A stretch of 64,000 nucleotides of DNA from Undibacterium sp049340185 (GCF_049340185.1 NZ_JBMPPC010000007.1:186001-250000); one strand, 5' to 3'. Counted from the stretch's first letter, positions 53,085 through 62,700 are shown. Numbers and translations are program-made. The notes: generated from the letters alone by a model not told the origin.

Positions 53085-54443
53085 ATGTCGTTCAAAATAA
53101 CTCAAATAATAGACAAGATAATGCAAACGGCATTCCTCCGATTACCTCTCGCAAAAAAACTACTCCACGACAACCTGACCGCGATCACGATCGTGCTGTC
53201 GTCTGTGCTGGTGTTGTTTCTATTGTTCTCGACTTACATGACGCAAAAAAACCTGCGTGCCGAGACTTTGTATAAAGCGAATGTACTGGCTGCCAATCTC
53301 GATGACAATTTGAGTATTGAATATCAAAAACAGGCACGCAAACTGATACTCAATGCAGGCACCGCAAGCAATGTTTTGAGCATCTACGTATTTGACAATA
53401 AAGGTGTGCCTCAGATTAGCTGGAACCGCATGTCACATTTTGTCAGGCCCGATCCTGCTGCGATCATTACGCCTGTCAGCCACGCCCAGACGAGTTTGCA
53501 ATCGTCTTACCTGGCCGCCACCGTACCTGTCATGGATGGTGCGGAAATCATCGGCATGATTCAGATGCATGTGAGTCTGGAGTCGATTTATAAAGACTTC
53601 TGGCTGCATCTGGTGATGGGACTCTTGTTGCTGATCGTCAGCACAGTCGCGAGTGTCTACCTGCTGACCGAACGCCAGATACAGCGACTGGCGCCGATCA
53701 TCGAACTATCCCGGGTCGCGGAGCAAGTCGCTAATTCAGAAGACTACACACTGCGCGTACAACATCCTGAGAGCAAGCAACTAGGCAGCCTGAGCCAGCA
53801 TTTTAATAAAATTATGGCGCATATCGAAGTCTGGGAATCCGACATCCAGAGCGAAGCACATCAGCGTCGCGAAGCTGAACAACGTCTGTCGATTCTGGAA
53901 AATCACGATAGCCTGACCAAACTGCCGAACCGGCATTTCTTCCATCGACTGCTGACGAATTGCGTAGAAGACGCGGTTGAATCGAATCAGCTAGCCGCAC
54001 TGGCGTTTATCGATATCGACCATTTTAAGGCGCTGAACGATGCCTACGGCTATGATGCCGGCGATCTGATCATGACCACGATGGCGAATCGTCTGTGTAA
54101 TGTGTTGCGTAATACTGATACTCTATGCCGGGTCGATGGTGATGAATTTGCCGCGATCTTACCGAATATCGGTAGTGTTGAGATGGCACAAATTTTATCC
54201 GAACGCCTGGTGCAGGCAGTGCGTGAACCGCTGATTGTCCGCGGCAAAAAACTGGTCATCACAGCCAGCGTCGGCGTGGCATGCTGCCCCTTGCATGGCA
54301 AAGAGCAGCGCCTGTTTTTACACAATACGGATCTGGCCTTGAAAGAAGCAAAATTCTCGGGTACGAATACCTGGAGAATCTTTACGGCCCCCACCGGGAA
54401 TCTGGTACCGGCTACCCCAGCAACACGCTTAGCTGTACAGTAG
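53085..54443 (+). CDS. Membrane-bound diguanylate cyclase with CHASE8-type sensor
   Basis: A 452-residue protein from the ATG at 53085; an ATG at 53121 or longer upstream frames are possible. It has two membrane helices (about 35-55 and 175-200) around a CHASE8-like domain, a HAMP region, then GGDEF. The signature reads RVDGDEFAAI, so the first Gly is Asp; the inhibitory site RNTD is intact. Variants at that Gly can be active. The sensor part is similar to that of the 46123-48246 protein, suggesting paralogs. The 3' end overlaps slmA by 32 bp. Confidence 0.87.
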   Translation: MSFKITQIIDKIMQTAFLRLPLAKKLLHDNLTAITIVLSSVLVLFLLFSTYMTQKNLRAETLYKANVLAANLDDNLSIEYQKQARKLILNAGTASNVLSIYVFDNKGVPQISWNRMSHFVRPDPAAIITPVSHAQTSLQSSYLAATVPVMDGAEIIGMIQMHVSLESIYKDFWLHLVMGLLLLIVSTVASVYLLTERQIQRLAPIIELSRVAEQVANSEDYTLRVQHPESKQLGSLSQHFNKIMAHIEVWESDIQSEAHQRREAEQRLSILENHDSLTKLPNRHFFHRLLTNCVEDAVESNQLAALAFIDIDHFKALNDAYGYDAGDLIMTTMANRLCNVLRNTDTLCRVDGDEFAAILPNIGSVEMAQILSERLVQAVREPLIVRGKKLVITASVGVACCPLHGKEQRLFLHNTDLALKEAKFSGTNTWRIFTAPTGNLVPATPATRLAVQ

Positions 54444-54987
54444 CCTGCTCGCCTGGCAATTGTTTAAAACCGGTTTTGGCGTAACGGTGCCAGCGCCCCA
54501 TAATAAAACTCACCAGCAAATTAGCGCGCGGCAGGACTTCCGATTCCAGCGCGCTTCCTTGGGTGCTGGCGAGGCGCAATGACTGCTTGAAGGCGAGTTC
54601 AATCCGCTCGGCGAATTGATTCATGCGTAGCTGCAAGCGCTCATCTTCATTGACCAGAGCATCGCCAATCAGCACCCGCGTCATACCAGGATTACGCTCG
54701 GCAAAATTGAGTAACATCAGCGCAATTGCCTGTGCCTGCAAGATACCGTCCTCTTGTTGCTGACTGATCTGATTGATCAGGCCAAACACCGATCCCTCGA
54801 TAAATTCAATCAGTCCTTCAAACATCTGCGCCTTGCTCGCAAAATGCCGGTACAAAGCCGCCTCGGATACGTCGAGCCGGGCCGCCAGAGCGGCTGTCGT
54901 GATTTTTTCACCCTTGGGATTTTCCAGCATTGTCGCCAGAGTTTGTAAGATTTGTAGCTTACGCTCACCAGGTTTCGTAGTTGCCAT
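54412..54987 (-). CDS. slmA: Nucleoid occlusion factor SlmA
   Basis: A 191-residue TetR-family protein that binds DNA and blocks FtsZ rings over the nucleoid. The helix-turn-helix is TTAALAARLDVSEAALYRHFASK (split here at about residues 31-53), and the C-terminal FIMGRWHRYAKTGFK is typical. Betaproteobacteria keep slmA next to a HAD nucleotidase and argB, as here. Its start lies 12 bp after the nucleotidase stop. Confidence 0.93.
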   Translation of the reverse strand: MATTKPGERKLQILQTLATMLENPKGEKITTAALAARLDVSEAALYRHFASKAQMFEGLIEFIEGSVFGLINQISQQQEDGILQAQAIALMLLNFAERNPGMTRVLIGDALVNEDERLQLRMNQFAERIELAFKQSLRLASTQGSALESEVLPRANLLVSFIMGRWHRYAKTGFKQLPGEQATVQLSVLLG

Positions 54988-54999
54988 ATTATTGATTTT

Positions 55000-55710
55000 T
55001 TAGAAGTGCGCTGAACATAAACGATGAACGTGATCGGGTAAGTCGAGTACTGATTTTACTTTGACATCGACGCAGGCATACATTTTTTTCTGCGACAAAC
55101 TGTCGGCTGGCAAATACGCCGTCACCAGCACCGTACGCATCCCGATCTGCCTGGCGGCACGGAGATTACTCACCGTATCCTCAACCAATACACAGTCGCG
55201 CGGATACACGCCTTGCCTCGCCAGCAGTTTTAGCAAATACGGCACCGAGGGTTTCGGCCGCAATTGCCCATGTACCCGCATGGCTTCAATCGGTATGTGC
55301 TCAGCAAAATGCCGGTGCAAACCCAGATGCCGCACGACCTCATGTGAATACTGTCGCGGTGCATTTGTGAGCAAAATTTTTCGCCCCGGCAAACGCTCTA
55401 ACAAACGCCCCAATCCGCGTTCGGCGCGAATCATATCAGCTAGATGCTCAAAGCGATGCGCTTCGTGTAAAAAATGATCTGCTTTTACACCATGATGACG
55501 CACCAGTCCCATCAGGGTTGCACCATAGCGCTTCCAGTAGAGCTGCCTTGCCGCATTGACGGTCTCCGCATCTGCCGGTGTAATGCCGTCGCCCAGCAGA
55601 TCCGCCATAAACATATTCATGTTGTGCGTAATCGCTGGAAAAATCGCATGACTAGCGTTATGCAAGGTGTTATCAAGATCAAACAACCAGAGCGGGGTGC
55701 GTTGCTTCAT
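55000..55710 (-). CDS. HAD-superfamily pyrimidine 5'-nucleotidase
   Basis: A 236-residue HAD hydrolase with motif I FDLDNTLHN (catalytic Asp pair), motif II ILLTNAP and motif III/IV KPSVPYLL and VLVEDTVSNL. The pattern is that of the Sdt1/YjjG-type pyrimidine nucleotidases. It dephosphorylates nucleoside monophosphates, perhaps as housecleaning. It is between slmA and argB, with the argB terminator just upstream. Confidence 0.9.
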   Translation of the reverse strand: MKQRTPLWLFDLDNTLHNASHAIFPAITHNMNMFMADLLGDGITPADAETVNAARQLYWKRYGATLMGLVRHHGVKADHFLHEAHRFEHLADMIRAERGLGRLLERLPGRKILLTNAPRQYSHEVVRHLGLHRHFAEHIPIEAMRVHGQLRPKPSVPYLLKLLARQGVYPRDCVLVEDTVSNLRAARQIGMRTVLVTAYLPADSLSQKKMYACVDVKVKSVLDLPDHVHRLCSAHF

Positions 55711-55724
55711 AGCGCCATCAAAGA

Positions 55725-55746
55725 GAAAAAGGGCGGATAACCGCCC
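55725..55746 (-). terminator. Rho-independent terminator of argB
   Basis: GGGCGG (55731-55736) and CCGCCC (55741-55746) around an ATAA loop; on the minus strand a TTTTTCTC tract follows. It lies about 130 bp after the argB stop. Confidence 0.8.
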
Positions 55747-55872
55747 TGTTTATTGGTTTAATTGACTGAATCAGTCTGATTATTATCGCTATACAACTAC
55801 ATGCCCGCTATGCATGAACATGTTTTCTAAATGCGTGTTTTTCTACACGATTTCTGAACGATTTTTGCACGA

Positions 55873-56796
55873 TTAATGGCTGCGTATCATGGTACCAAAC
55901 GCCTGCTCGGTCAGTACTTCCAACAACAGGGAATGTTCGATCCGGCCATCGATAATATGCACTGTATTCACGCCGGATTTCGCCGCATCCAGTGCAGAAG
56001 AAATTTTTGGCAACATCCCGCCAGAAATAGTACCGTCAGCGAACATCTCATCAATTTCACGCGCCGACAAATCCGTCACCAGATTACCTTGCTTGTCTTG
56101 TACCCCGGCGATATTAGTCATCATGATCAGCTTTTCGGCCTTCAGGATTTCTGCAATTTTGCCTGCCACCACATCGGCATTGATATTGTATGCCTGACCG
56201 TCTACACCAAAGCCGATAGGTGAAATAATAGGAATAAATGCATCATCCTGCAAAGCCTTCACAACAGCCGGATTAATGGCATCGATCTCACCGACAAAAC
56301 CGATATCCAGGAACTGACCTGGCTTTTCCCGATCGGGCATCATCATTTTTTTGGCACGGATCAAACCACCATCTTTGCCGGTCAGGCCGACCGCCTGTCC
56401 ACCGTAATGATTGATCAGCATGACGATGTCCTGCTGCACTTCACCACCGAGTACCCACTCCACGACTTCCATGGTTTCTTCATCGGTGATGCGCATACCC
56501 TGGACAAAGGTACCCTGCTTACCCATTTTTTTGAGCGCATTATCAATTTGCGGGCCACCGCCATGGACAACAACCGGATTCATCCCGACCAGTTTGAGCA
56601 AAATCACGTCACGCGCAAAACCATGCTTCAGGCGCTCTTCTGTCATAGCATTGCCACCGTATTTCACGACGATGGTTTTCCCGTGGAATTTACGGATGTA
56701 TGGCAAGGCTTCTGCGAGAATCTCTGCCTTGATCTCAGGCGCAACACCTGCCAATTTATCGTCTGTAGACGCTGCTGTGTCGGTTACACTACTCAT
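55873..56796 (-). CDS. argB: Acetylglutamate kinase
   Basis: ArgB phosphorylates N-acetylglutamate in arginine synthesis. The 307-residue protein has TIVVKYGGNAM, VVVHGGGPQI and NINADVVAGKIAEILKAEKLI, all standard. Betaproteobacterial ArgB is of the arginine-sensitive type with an extended N-terminus, and the length agrees. The sigma-factor gene diverges 121 bp away. Confidence 0.96.
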   Translation of the reverse strand: MSSVTDTAASTDDKLAGVAPEIKAEILAEALPYIRKFHGKTIVVKYGGNAMTEERLKHGFARDVILLKLVGMNPVVVHGGGPQIDNALKKMGKQGTFVQGMRITDEETMEVVEWVLGGEVQQDIVMLINHYGGQAVGLTGKDGGLIRAKKMMMPDREKPGQFLDIGFVGEIDAINPAVVKALQDDAFIPIISPIGFGVDGQAYNINADVVAGKIAEILKAEKLIMMTNIAGVQDKQGNLVTDLSAREIDEMFADGTISGGMLPKISSALDAAKSGVNTVHIIDGRIEHSLLLEVLTEQAFGTMIRSH

Positions 56797-56917
56797 AATA
56801 AAAGTATCCTATATGCATGGAAGTTTCCCGAATTTTACAGGGAAAACTCCCTGCTCAGTCGGTGAGCTGAGGATTTACGCCGTCTCTCTTGTGAATACCA
56901 CGAATAAATTTAAAAAA

Positions 56918-57487
56918 ATGACATCACTATCGTCTTTGCATCAACAACTGGAAGCCATGCGCCCGGTCTTGTTTCGCTTCGCGATGCTGCAACTACGCAA
57001 TGACTCACAGGCAGAAGATGCGGTCCAGGAGGCTTTGCTGGCGGTTCTTGAAAAACCAGACAGTTTTGCCGGGCAATCTTCTTTACGCACCTACGTCACG
57101 GGCATCTTGAAGTACAAGATTATCGATTGCCTGCGCGCCGCGAATAAAGAGGTCAGCCTGCAAATAGATGACGATGAGTCCGAAGCCGATTTAATCGATA
57201 GCCTGTTCACCAAAAACGGCCATACTCAGGAACCGCCCAAAGCCTGGGGCAATCCTGATGCTAGCCTGGAGCAAAAAGATTTTTTCCGGGTACTTGAAGT
57301 CTGTCTGGAAAAATTACCCGCCAATACAGCACGGGTATTCATGATGCGCGAGTGGCTGGAATTGGAAACCGAAGAAATTTGTAAGGAATTGGCGCTCACC
57401 ACGTCTAATCTGTGGGTGCTGCTGTATCGCGCCAGACTACGCTTACGTGAATGCCTGGATTTGAACTGGTTTGCGAATAAAACTTAG
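56918..57487 (+). CDS. ECF-type RNA polymerase sigma factor
   Basis: A 189-residue sigma factor; the start is the ATG at 56918 (MTSLSSLHQQL), since the longer frame runs antisense through argB. Region 2 includes LQLRNDSQAEDAVQEALLAV, and region 4 the helix-turn-helix LELETEEICKELALTTSN followed by LLYRARLRLRECL. An acidic insert (about 85-115) separates them. The pattern resembles the TIGR02943 sigma family of Betaproteobacteria. A zinc-binding anti-sigma gene follows 28 bp later, the usual pairing. The target genes are unknown. Confidence 0.88.
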   Translation: MTSLSSLHQQLEAMRPVLFRFAMLQLRNDSQAEDAVQEALLAVLEKPDSFAGQSSLRTYVTGILKYKIIDCLRAANKEVSLQIDDDESEADLIDSLFTKNGHTQEPPKAWGNPDASLEQKDFFRVLEVCLEKLPANTARVFMMREWLELETEEICKELALTTSNLWVLLYRARLRLRECLDLNWFANKT

Positions 57488-57515
57488 TACTTATTACAAT
57501 AAAAACCGATCAATC

Positions 57516-57728
57516 ATGCGATTACTTATTACCTGCAAACAAGCACACCAGATGGTATCCGAAGGCTTAGACCGGCATCTCAGCCTAGGGGAGCGTGCGC
57601 GTCTGAAAATGCATTTATCCGTCTGCGATGGCTGCACCAATTTTAACGGGCAAATGCAATTGCTACGCCGCGCAATGCGCAAGCTGCCGCTACGGGATGA
57701 CAGCAACGATCAGGACCATACGTCATGA
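57516..57728 (+). CDS. Zinc-finger anti-sigma factor-like protein
   Basis: A 70-residue soluble protein starting MRLLITCKQAHQMV, chosen over an upstream start for family fit. It has the ZAS zinc signature: Cys7 and His11 early, then HLSVCDGC (His-x3-Cys-x2-Cys). There is no membrane segment, so it should sense an intracellular redox or metal signal and release the sigma factor. The stop overlaps the next start by 4 bp (ATGA). Confidence 0.82.
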   Translation: MRLLITCKQAHQMVSEGLDRHLSLGERARLKMHLSVCDGCTNFNGQMQLLRRAMRKLPLRDDSNDQDHTS

Positions 57729-57946
57729 GCATTTGTCCACGCTGCCAAGCTGTATTCACCTGTGCCATGGCGGACAATACCGGCAAAGACTGCTGGTGCA
57801 CAGCGATACCTCCTATCGCCTTTGAAAAATTACCCGATGGCAAACTGGAGATGGATGCACGCTGCTTCTGCCCCACCTGTTTGCCGGAGTGGAAAGCGGA
57901 ACGGGAAGCGCTACAAAACCCGATATCCACAATTCAGTTACCATAG
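57725..57946 (+). CDS. Cysteine-rich CWC family protein
   Basis: A 73-residue protein with eight cysteines (4, 7, 13, 23, 25, 47, 49, 52). The central Cys-Trp-Cys (KDCWCTA) and CFCPTCLPEW define the CWC family. It probably binds zinc or another metal; the function is not established. The 4-bp overlap with the anti-sigma gene makes it the third gene of the sigma operon. Confidence 0.85.
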   Translation: MSICPRCQAVFTCAMADNTGKDCWCTAIPPIAFEKLPDGKLEMDARCFCPTCLPEWKAEREALQNPISTIQLP

Positions 57947-58057
57947 CGTTTTGATGACGTTCTGCATCGTCATCCAGCATCTCAGGCAAAAAGAAAAGAG
58001 AGAGGTCGATAATCCTCGTCAATTTGCCTGAAACAGACATCATCCCGGACACCCACT

Positions 58058-58810
58058 ATGCCATCTGATCAGAAAACTGAACTCACTCCTGCTACTACAG
58101 CTGTTACTACAGTCGTTACTACGGCTCTTACTCCAGTTAGCGTCCCCATCTCGCAGCGTATCCGCGAACGCATTGTAGCCAGCAAAACACGTTATCACGC
58201 GAACGATAATATCGCCGCGTTTATCCAGCCTGGCGAACTGGATCAGTTGCTTGACGAAGTCGAAGAAAAACTCAAAGGTGTGTTGCAAAGTCTGGTCATT
58301 GATACTGATAGTGATCACAACACACAGGATACCGGTCGCCGTGTCGCCAAGATGTATCTGAATGAAATTTTTAAAGGCCGGTATGTCAGCATGCCACCAG
58401 TCACCGAATTCCCGAACGCATCACACCTGAATGAGCTGATGATCATCGGACCGATCACGGTACGCAGTGCCTGCTCGCATCACCTGTGCCCGATTATCGG
58501 CAAGGTCTGGATCGGCGTCATGCCGAACGAGCATTCGAACCTGATCGGCTTGTCGAAATACGCCAGGATCGCCGAATGGATCATGAGCCGGCCGCAAATT
58601 CAGGAAGAAGCGGTAGTGCAGCTAGCTGATACCTTGCAAGAAAAAATGCAACCGGATGGTCTTGCCGTTGTGATGGAAGCAGACCATTTCTGCATGCACT
58701 GGCGCGGCGTCAAAGACATGGATGCCAAAATGATCAACAGCGTCATGCACGGATCTTTTTTAAAAGATCCGAATTTGCGCCGTGAATTTTTATCTCTGAT
58801 CAAGCGTTGA
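58058..58810 (+). CDS. folE: GTP cyclohydrolase I
   Basis: FolE opens GTP to dihydroneopterin triphosphate for folate and pterin synthesis. The 250-residue protein has zinc ligands Cys139, His142 and Cys212 (RSACSHHLC, DHFCMHWRG) and NLIGLSKYARI. The first 30 residues are a Thr/Val/Ala/Pro-rich stretch encoded by a 12-bp tandem repeat, unlike the conserved enzyme; the true start could lie inside it. A BLUF photoreceptor gene follows after 65 bp. Confidence 0.94.
   Translation: MPSDQKTELTPATTAVTTVVTTALTPVSVPISQRIRERIVASKTRYHANDNIAAFIQPGELDQLLDEVEEKLKGVLQSLVIDTDSDHNTQDTGRRVAKMYLNEIFKGRYVSMPPVTEFPNASHLNELMIIGPITVRSACSHHLCPIIGKVWIGVMPNEHSNLIGLSKYARIAEWIMSRPQIQEEAVVQLADTLQEKMQPDGLAVVMEADHFCMHWRGVKDMDAKMINSVMHGSFLKDPNLRREFLSLIKR
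58091..58138 (+). repeat. 12-bp imperfect tandem repeat in the folE N-terminus
   Basis: Four units: GCTACTACAGCT, GTTACTACAGTC, GTTACTACGGCT and CTTACTCCAGTT. They encode Ala/Val-Thr-Thr-like repeats just before the conserved enzyme, so copy number can vary without frame change. Confidence 0.7.
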
Positions 58811-58875
58811 CCGGTAGCGCAATACCGATAATCTGTCTTTCCCACTACGCTCATACCAACTTAAAAGAGAACATC

Positions 58876-59301
58876 ATGCTAGTCCGACTTTTATATGCCA
58901 GCCGTGCCGTCGATAACCAGATGTGCGACATGATTCAAGGCATCATGCAGCAGTCGCGCACGCACAATCCGGCTAACGGTATTACCGGCATTTTATGTCA
59001 CAGCGATCAGGTCTTTATGCAAGTATTAGAAGGTGGACGTGAAGCAGTCAATACCTTGTACGGACATATATTGCGCGACCCGCGCCATACCGATGTGACG
59101 CTGCTGCATTACGAAGAAATCAATGAACGGCGCTATGCAGGCTGGACCATGGGACAGGCAAATCTGGGGAAAATCAATCCATCGATTTTATTGAAATATT
59201 CGGCTTTGCCAGAACTTCATCCTCATCGTATGTCAGGGAAAAATTCTCTGGCCTTGATTGATGATCTGATGGCAACCGCGGCAATCGTCGGCCGCACGTA
59301 G
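58876..59301 (+). CDS. Short BLUF-domain blue-light sensor
   Basis: A 141-residue protein; the ATG at 58876 (MLVRLLYASRA, with AGAGA upstream) starts the domain directly. The flavin network is complete: Tyr7, Asn34 (NGITG), Gln49 (FMQVLEG), Trp90 and Met92 (GWTMG). It binds FAD and switches on blue light. There is no output domain, only a helical tail (about 100-141), so it must act on a partner. It is downstream of folE and upstream of a convergent protease gene. Confidence 0.9.
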   Translation: MLVRLLYASRAVDNQMCDMIQGIMQQSRTHNPANGITGILCHSDQVFMQVLEGGREAVNTLYGHILRDPRHTDVTLLHYEEINERRYAGWTMGQANLGKINPSILLKYSALPELHPHRMSGKNSLALIDDLMATAAIVGRT

Positions 59302-59327
59302 ACGCCATGTAGTGCCGGCCAAACCTG

Positions 59328-61361
59328 CTATGTAATCGAATAGACCGAGTAACTCGCGGCGACTTTGTCCGGAATCGGGGCATCAATCGCCGCACAGATA
59401 CAACGCAGTATGTCGGCGGAGTCAATACTCAATTGTTCACCGGCGGCAGCAAGCAGCAAGCGTATCAGAAATGGTTTGGCCAGCGGTGCCAGCTGGTTCA
59501 ATTTATCCAGCGCTTGTTTGACTTCAAAATAATCCGGGCTTTCTGCCGCCGCATTCGCTGCACCCGCAGTACCTAGCGCCGCACTAGCCGTCATCATCTG
59601 CATATCACCGGCACTCAGCCCCAGCTCCGGCATGCTATTCGCAGCGCGCAGGAAGATATCTCTGGCGACAAAATCAGCAGCCTGTTTGCCTGAGGCAGTT
59701 TGAGCCACCAGTGACAATAATAAGGCCGCTTCTTTCTTTAGTTGAGTCAGTTGCGTGTAGCGTATCGGTACGGCACGTCCCGCCATTGGACCAAGCCTGC
59801 GCTCAAGTACCGTCTGCAGCACAAATTCTGCCTGTGTCATTTTCTGGTCAGCAGCAATCAGCTTGTGTACATTGGATAAGACGATGCCCCTTTGCTCAGG
59901 CGATAATAATTTCAACGCAGGCATCGCCAAGTCAAGCAAAGGCAAGCGGACACTGCGAGGCAGACGGTCGACATGATCTTGCAACATCGTGGCCAGCGCA
60001 CATTGCGACTGCGCTGATTGCTGCAATAGCTGTATCTGCGCGGCATAGCCCTGAGCTTCGCTACGATCAAGCAACAAAGCGTAGACCAACGCGGCAGCTC
60101 CTGCAGGCTCACGTAAGTTGTTCAGCAACTCCGCAGGTAAACCTGGTTGGGGCTGAGATTGAGGTTGAGATTGGCTATGGTTACCAAAAGCGATAGCTGC
60201 GCTGCCCGTATCCGCACTGACATGACGGACCTCAGCGACTCTGGCAGCCTGTGCGGATAAGACATTACGTGCACCGAAGCCATACATGCCCTCAGGCAAA
60301 CCCGCATTTGAATCGGTTTCTACAATTTCGCTTGCATCCAGGAATTCAACACTCTTGCCGTACACCCGACGCAAGCGCTCCTGCAAAGGCGGATGCGTCG
60401 CAAATAATCCATCCAGCAGATTCGGTCTGGCAGCGCCCAGGAACATATGCGAAAACTGTTCTGCATGCGGATTGTCGATGCGTGAGCCGCAATCGTTCGT
60501 GCGCGTTAGTCCGCCAATTTTACGCAGCGCACCGCCGATACCATCCGGGTTACGGGTGAACTGCACGGCGCTCGCATCTGCCAAAAACTCCCGCTGACGC
60601 GATACCGCTGATTTGATCAACCGTCCGAAAAATATCCCTACATAACCGACCACAAACAAGACGCCGCCCACGACCAGCAGAATCATTTGTGCCGATGGTC
60701 CTTTTTCGTCACGGCTGCGCGATGAACCAAAACGCGCACCCCAATACATCAGCTCCTGACCAAAAGTCGCAATCATCTGTATGCCAAACAGAACGCCGAT
60801 CAGTTTGATATTCATGCGCATATCGCCGTTCAGGATATGACTAAACTCATGTCCGATCACCCCTTGCAACTCATCACGGCTAAGACGCGACAAGGTGCCT
60901 CGCGTCACGGCGACTACCGCCTCATTCTGATGATAGCCCGCCGCAAATGCATTGATCGCGTCCTCATGATCCATGATGTAGACGCGGGGACAGGCGATAC
61001 CGGATGCCAGCGCCATTTCTTCGACGATATTCAGCAAGCGGCGCTCTTGCAGATCCTGAGATGATGGCATCACCAAACGTCCGCCAGCCATCTCGGCAAC
61101 CGCATCGCCGCCGTCACGCAGGCGGAACATTTCAAATACAGTACCGCCACCGATAAACAATAAAGTAAGGCCGGTATTTAAAAAGAAAAATCCACGGGGG
61201 TAATGATGCAGTCCGGCGAAACGCTGACCGCTGGACCAGATCCAGACTAATGCCAGGCTAAAGTTAACTGCGAGCACAATAGCAATCACCGCCAGAAAAA
61301 ACAAAAATAGTAGTTTTTTACTTTGGCGGTGAGCCTGGTCTTGTTGCTCGAAAAAATCCAT
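59328..61361 (-). CDS. M48-family membrane metalloprotease with long C-terminal domain
   Basis: A 677-residue protein. Two N-terminal helices (about 17-39, 58-75) precede an M48 domain with the zinc motif HEFSH (171-175), and further helices follow at about 188-208 and 225-246. After residue about 390 there is a long Ala/Leu-rich helical extension without a recognised domain. HtpX-type enzymes are about 290 residues, so this is a long relative. The lemA gene lies directly upstream, a known association. Its role is probably membrane protein quality control. Confidence 0.85.
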   Translation of the reverse strand: MDFFEQQDQAHRQSKKLLFLFFLAVIAIVLAVNFSLALVWIWSSGQRFAGLHHYPRGFFFLNTGLTLLFIGGGTVFEMFRLRDGGDAVAEMAGGRLVMPSSQDLQERRLLNIVEEMALASGIACPRVYIMDHEDAINAFAAGYHQNEAVVAVTRGTLSRLSRDELQGVIGHEFSHILNGDMRMNIKLIGVLFGIQMIATFGQELMYWGARFGSSRSRDEKGPSAQMILLVVGGVLFVVGYVGIFFGRLIKSAVSRQREFLADASAVQFTRNPDGIGGALRKIGGLTRTNDCGSRIDNPHAEQFSHMFLGAARPNLLDGLFATHPPLQERLRRVYGKSVEFLDASEIVETDSNAGLPEGMYGFGARNVLSAQAARVAEVRHVSADTGSAAIAFGNHSQSQPQSQPQPGLPAELLNNLREPAGAAALVYALLLDRSEAQGYAAQIQLLQQSAQSQCALATMLQDHVDRLPRSVRLPLLDLAMPALKLLSPEQRGIVLSNVHKLIAADQKMTQAEFVLQTVLERRLGPMAGRAVPIRYTQLTQLKKEAALLLSLVAQTASGKQAADFVARDIFLRAANSMPELGLSAGDMQMMTASAALGTAGAANAAAESPDYFEVKQALDKLNQLAPLAKPFLIRLLLAAAGEQLSIDSADILRCICAAIDAPIPDKVAASYSVYSIT

Positions 61362-61396
61362 GCGGATTCAGACAGCTAAAGAGAAATAGATCGCGA

Positions 61397-61987
<591 letters not shown>

Positions 61988-62000
61988 ATATTCCCCTGAT

Positions 62001-62028
62001 AAAAAAGAGAGGCTGAATAATCAGCCTC
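62001..62028 (-). terminator. Rho-independent terminator of the dolP operon
   Basis: GAGGCTGA (62009-62016) pairs with TCAGCCTC (62021-62028) around an ATAA loop; on the minus strand a TCTTTTTT tract follows, 22 bp past the dolP stop. Confidence 0.9.
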
Positions 62029-62049
62029 GTACTTACCGTTACAGATAGT

Positions 62050-62700
62050 TTATTGCACTGGTTCTTGTTTCTTCGGTGCTGCCTGCATTTCTTTTAATTC
62101 GGCTTCGGAGATGTATTCAAACACCTTGACGACTTTGCGTACGCCATTCACGCCGCGGGCAACCTCACCGGCCAGATTGCCTTCGCGCTGAGTGACGCGT
62201 CCCATCAGATAGACGGTACCTGCCTCAGTTACGACTTTAAATGCACTCGCGTATAAATCTTTCGTATCGACAAATGAGGCTTTGACCTTGGTTGTAATTA
62301 AGGCGTCGCTGGAACGTGCCGAATAATTCGACAATCCGGCAATCTGCAATTCATTCTGTACCGCCTGTACGCCTTCGATCGCACGCATCTCACGCTCAGC
62401 GTTCGCTCTGGTCTGTTCGTCGGCGACTTCACCGGTCAGTAAAGCGCGGCGGTTAAAACTGCTGACATTGATATGCGCAGCATCGCCAAAAGTGCGCGAC
62501 ATGCGGATTTCGCCTTTGAGCGTGATCGACTTATCTTCGGTCTGCGCACCGAAAGTACGCCGGTCCGTCGCGGCAAACGTGCCGACAACCGCGCTGCCTA
62601 CCATCATTTCTACGCAACCCTGCAAACTCACGGCTGCGGCGCAGCACAGGCTGATCGCCAGTAACGGTCGCGCTGATTTATGGAATAAATTTTTAATCAT
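62050..62700 (-). CDS. dolP: BON-domain lipoprotein DolP
   Basis: A 216-residue outer-membrane lipoprotein (formerly YraP). The lipobox is VSLQGC (Cys29), so the ATG at 62700 is used. Two BON domains follow (about 65-130 and 140-205), with ALLTGEVADEQTRANAE and VYLMGRVTQREG. DolP supports outer-membrane integrity and BAM function. It overlaps diaA by 8 bp; the yraN-diaA-dolP order is the classical one. Confidence 0.92.
   Translation of the reverse strand: MIKNLFHKSARPLLAISLCCAAAVSLQGCVEMMVGSAVVGTFAATDRRTFGAQTEDKSITLKGEIRMSRTFGDAAHINVSSFNRRALLTGEVADEQTRANAEREMRAIEGVQAVQNELQIAGLSNYSARSSDALITTKVKASFVDTKDLYASAFKVVTEAGTVYLMGRVTQREGNLAGEVARGVNGVRKVVKVFEYISEAELKEMQAAPKKQEPVQ

Noticed and set aside
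56411..56917. Upstream extension of the sigma-factor frame
   Set aside because: It runs antisense through argB; the conserved sigma region 2 begins only after the ATG at 56918.
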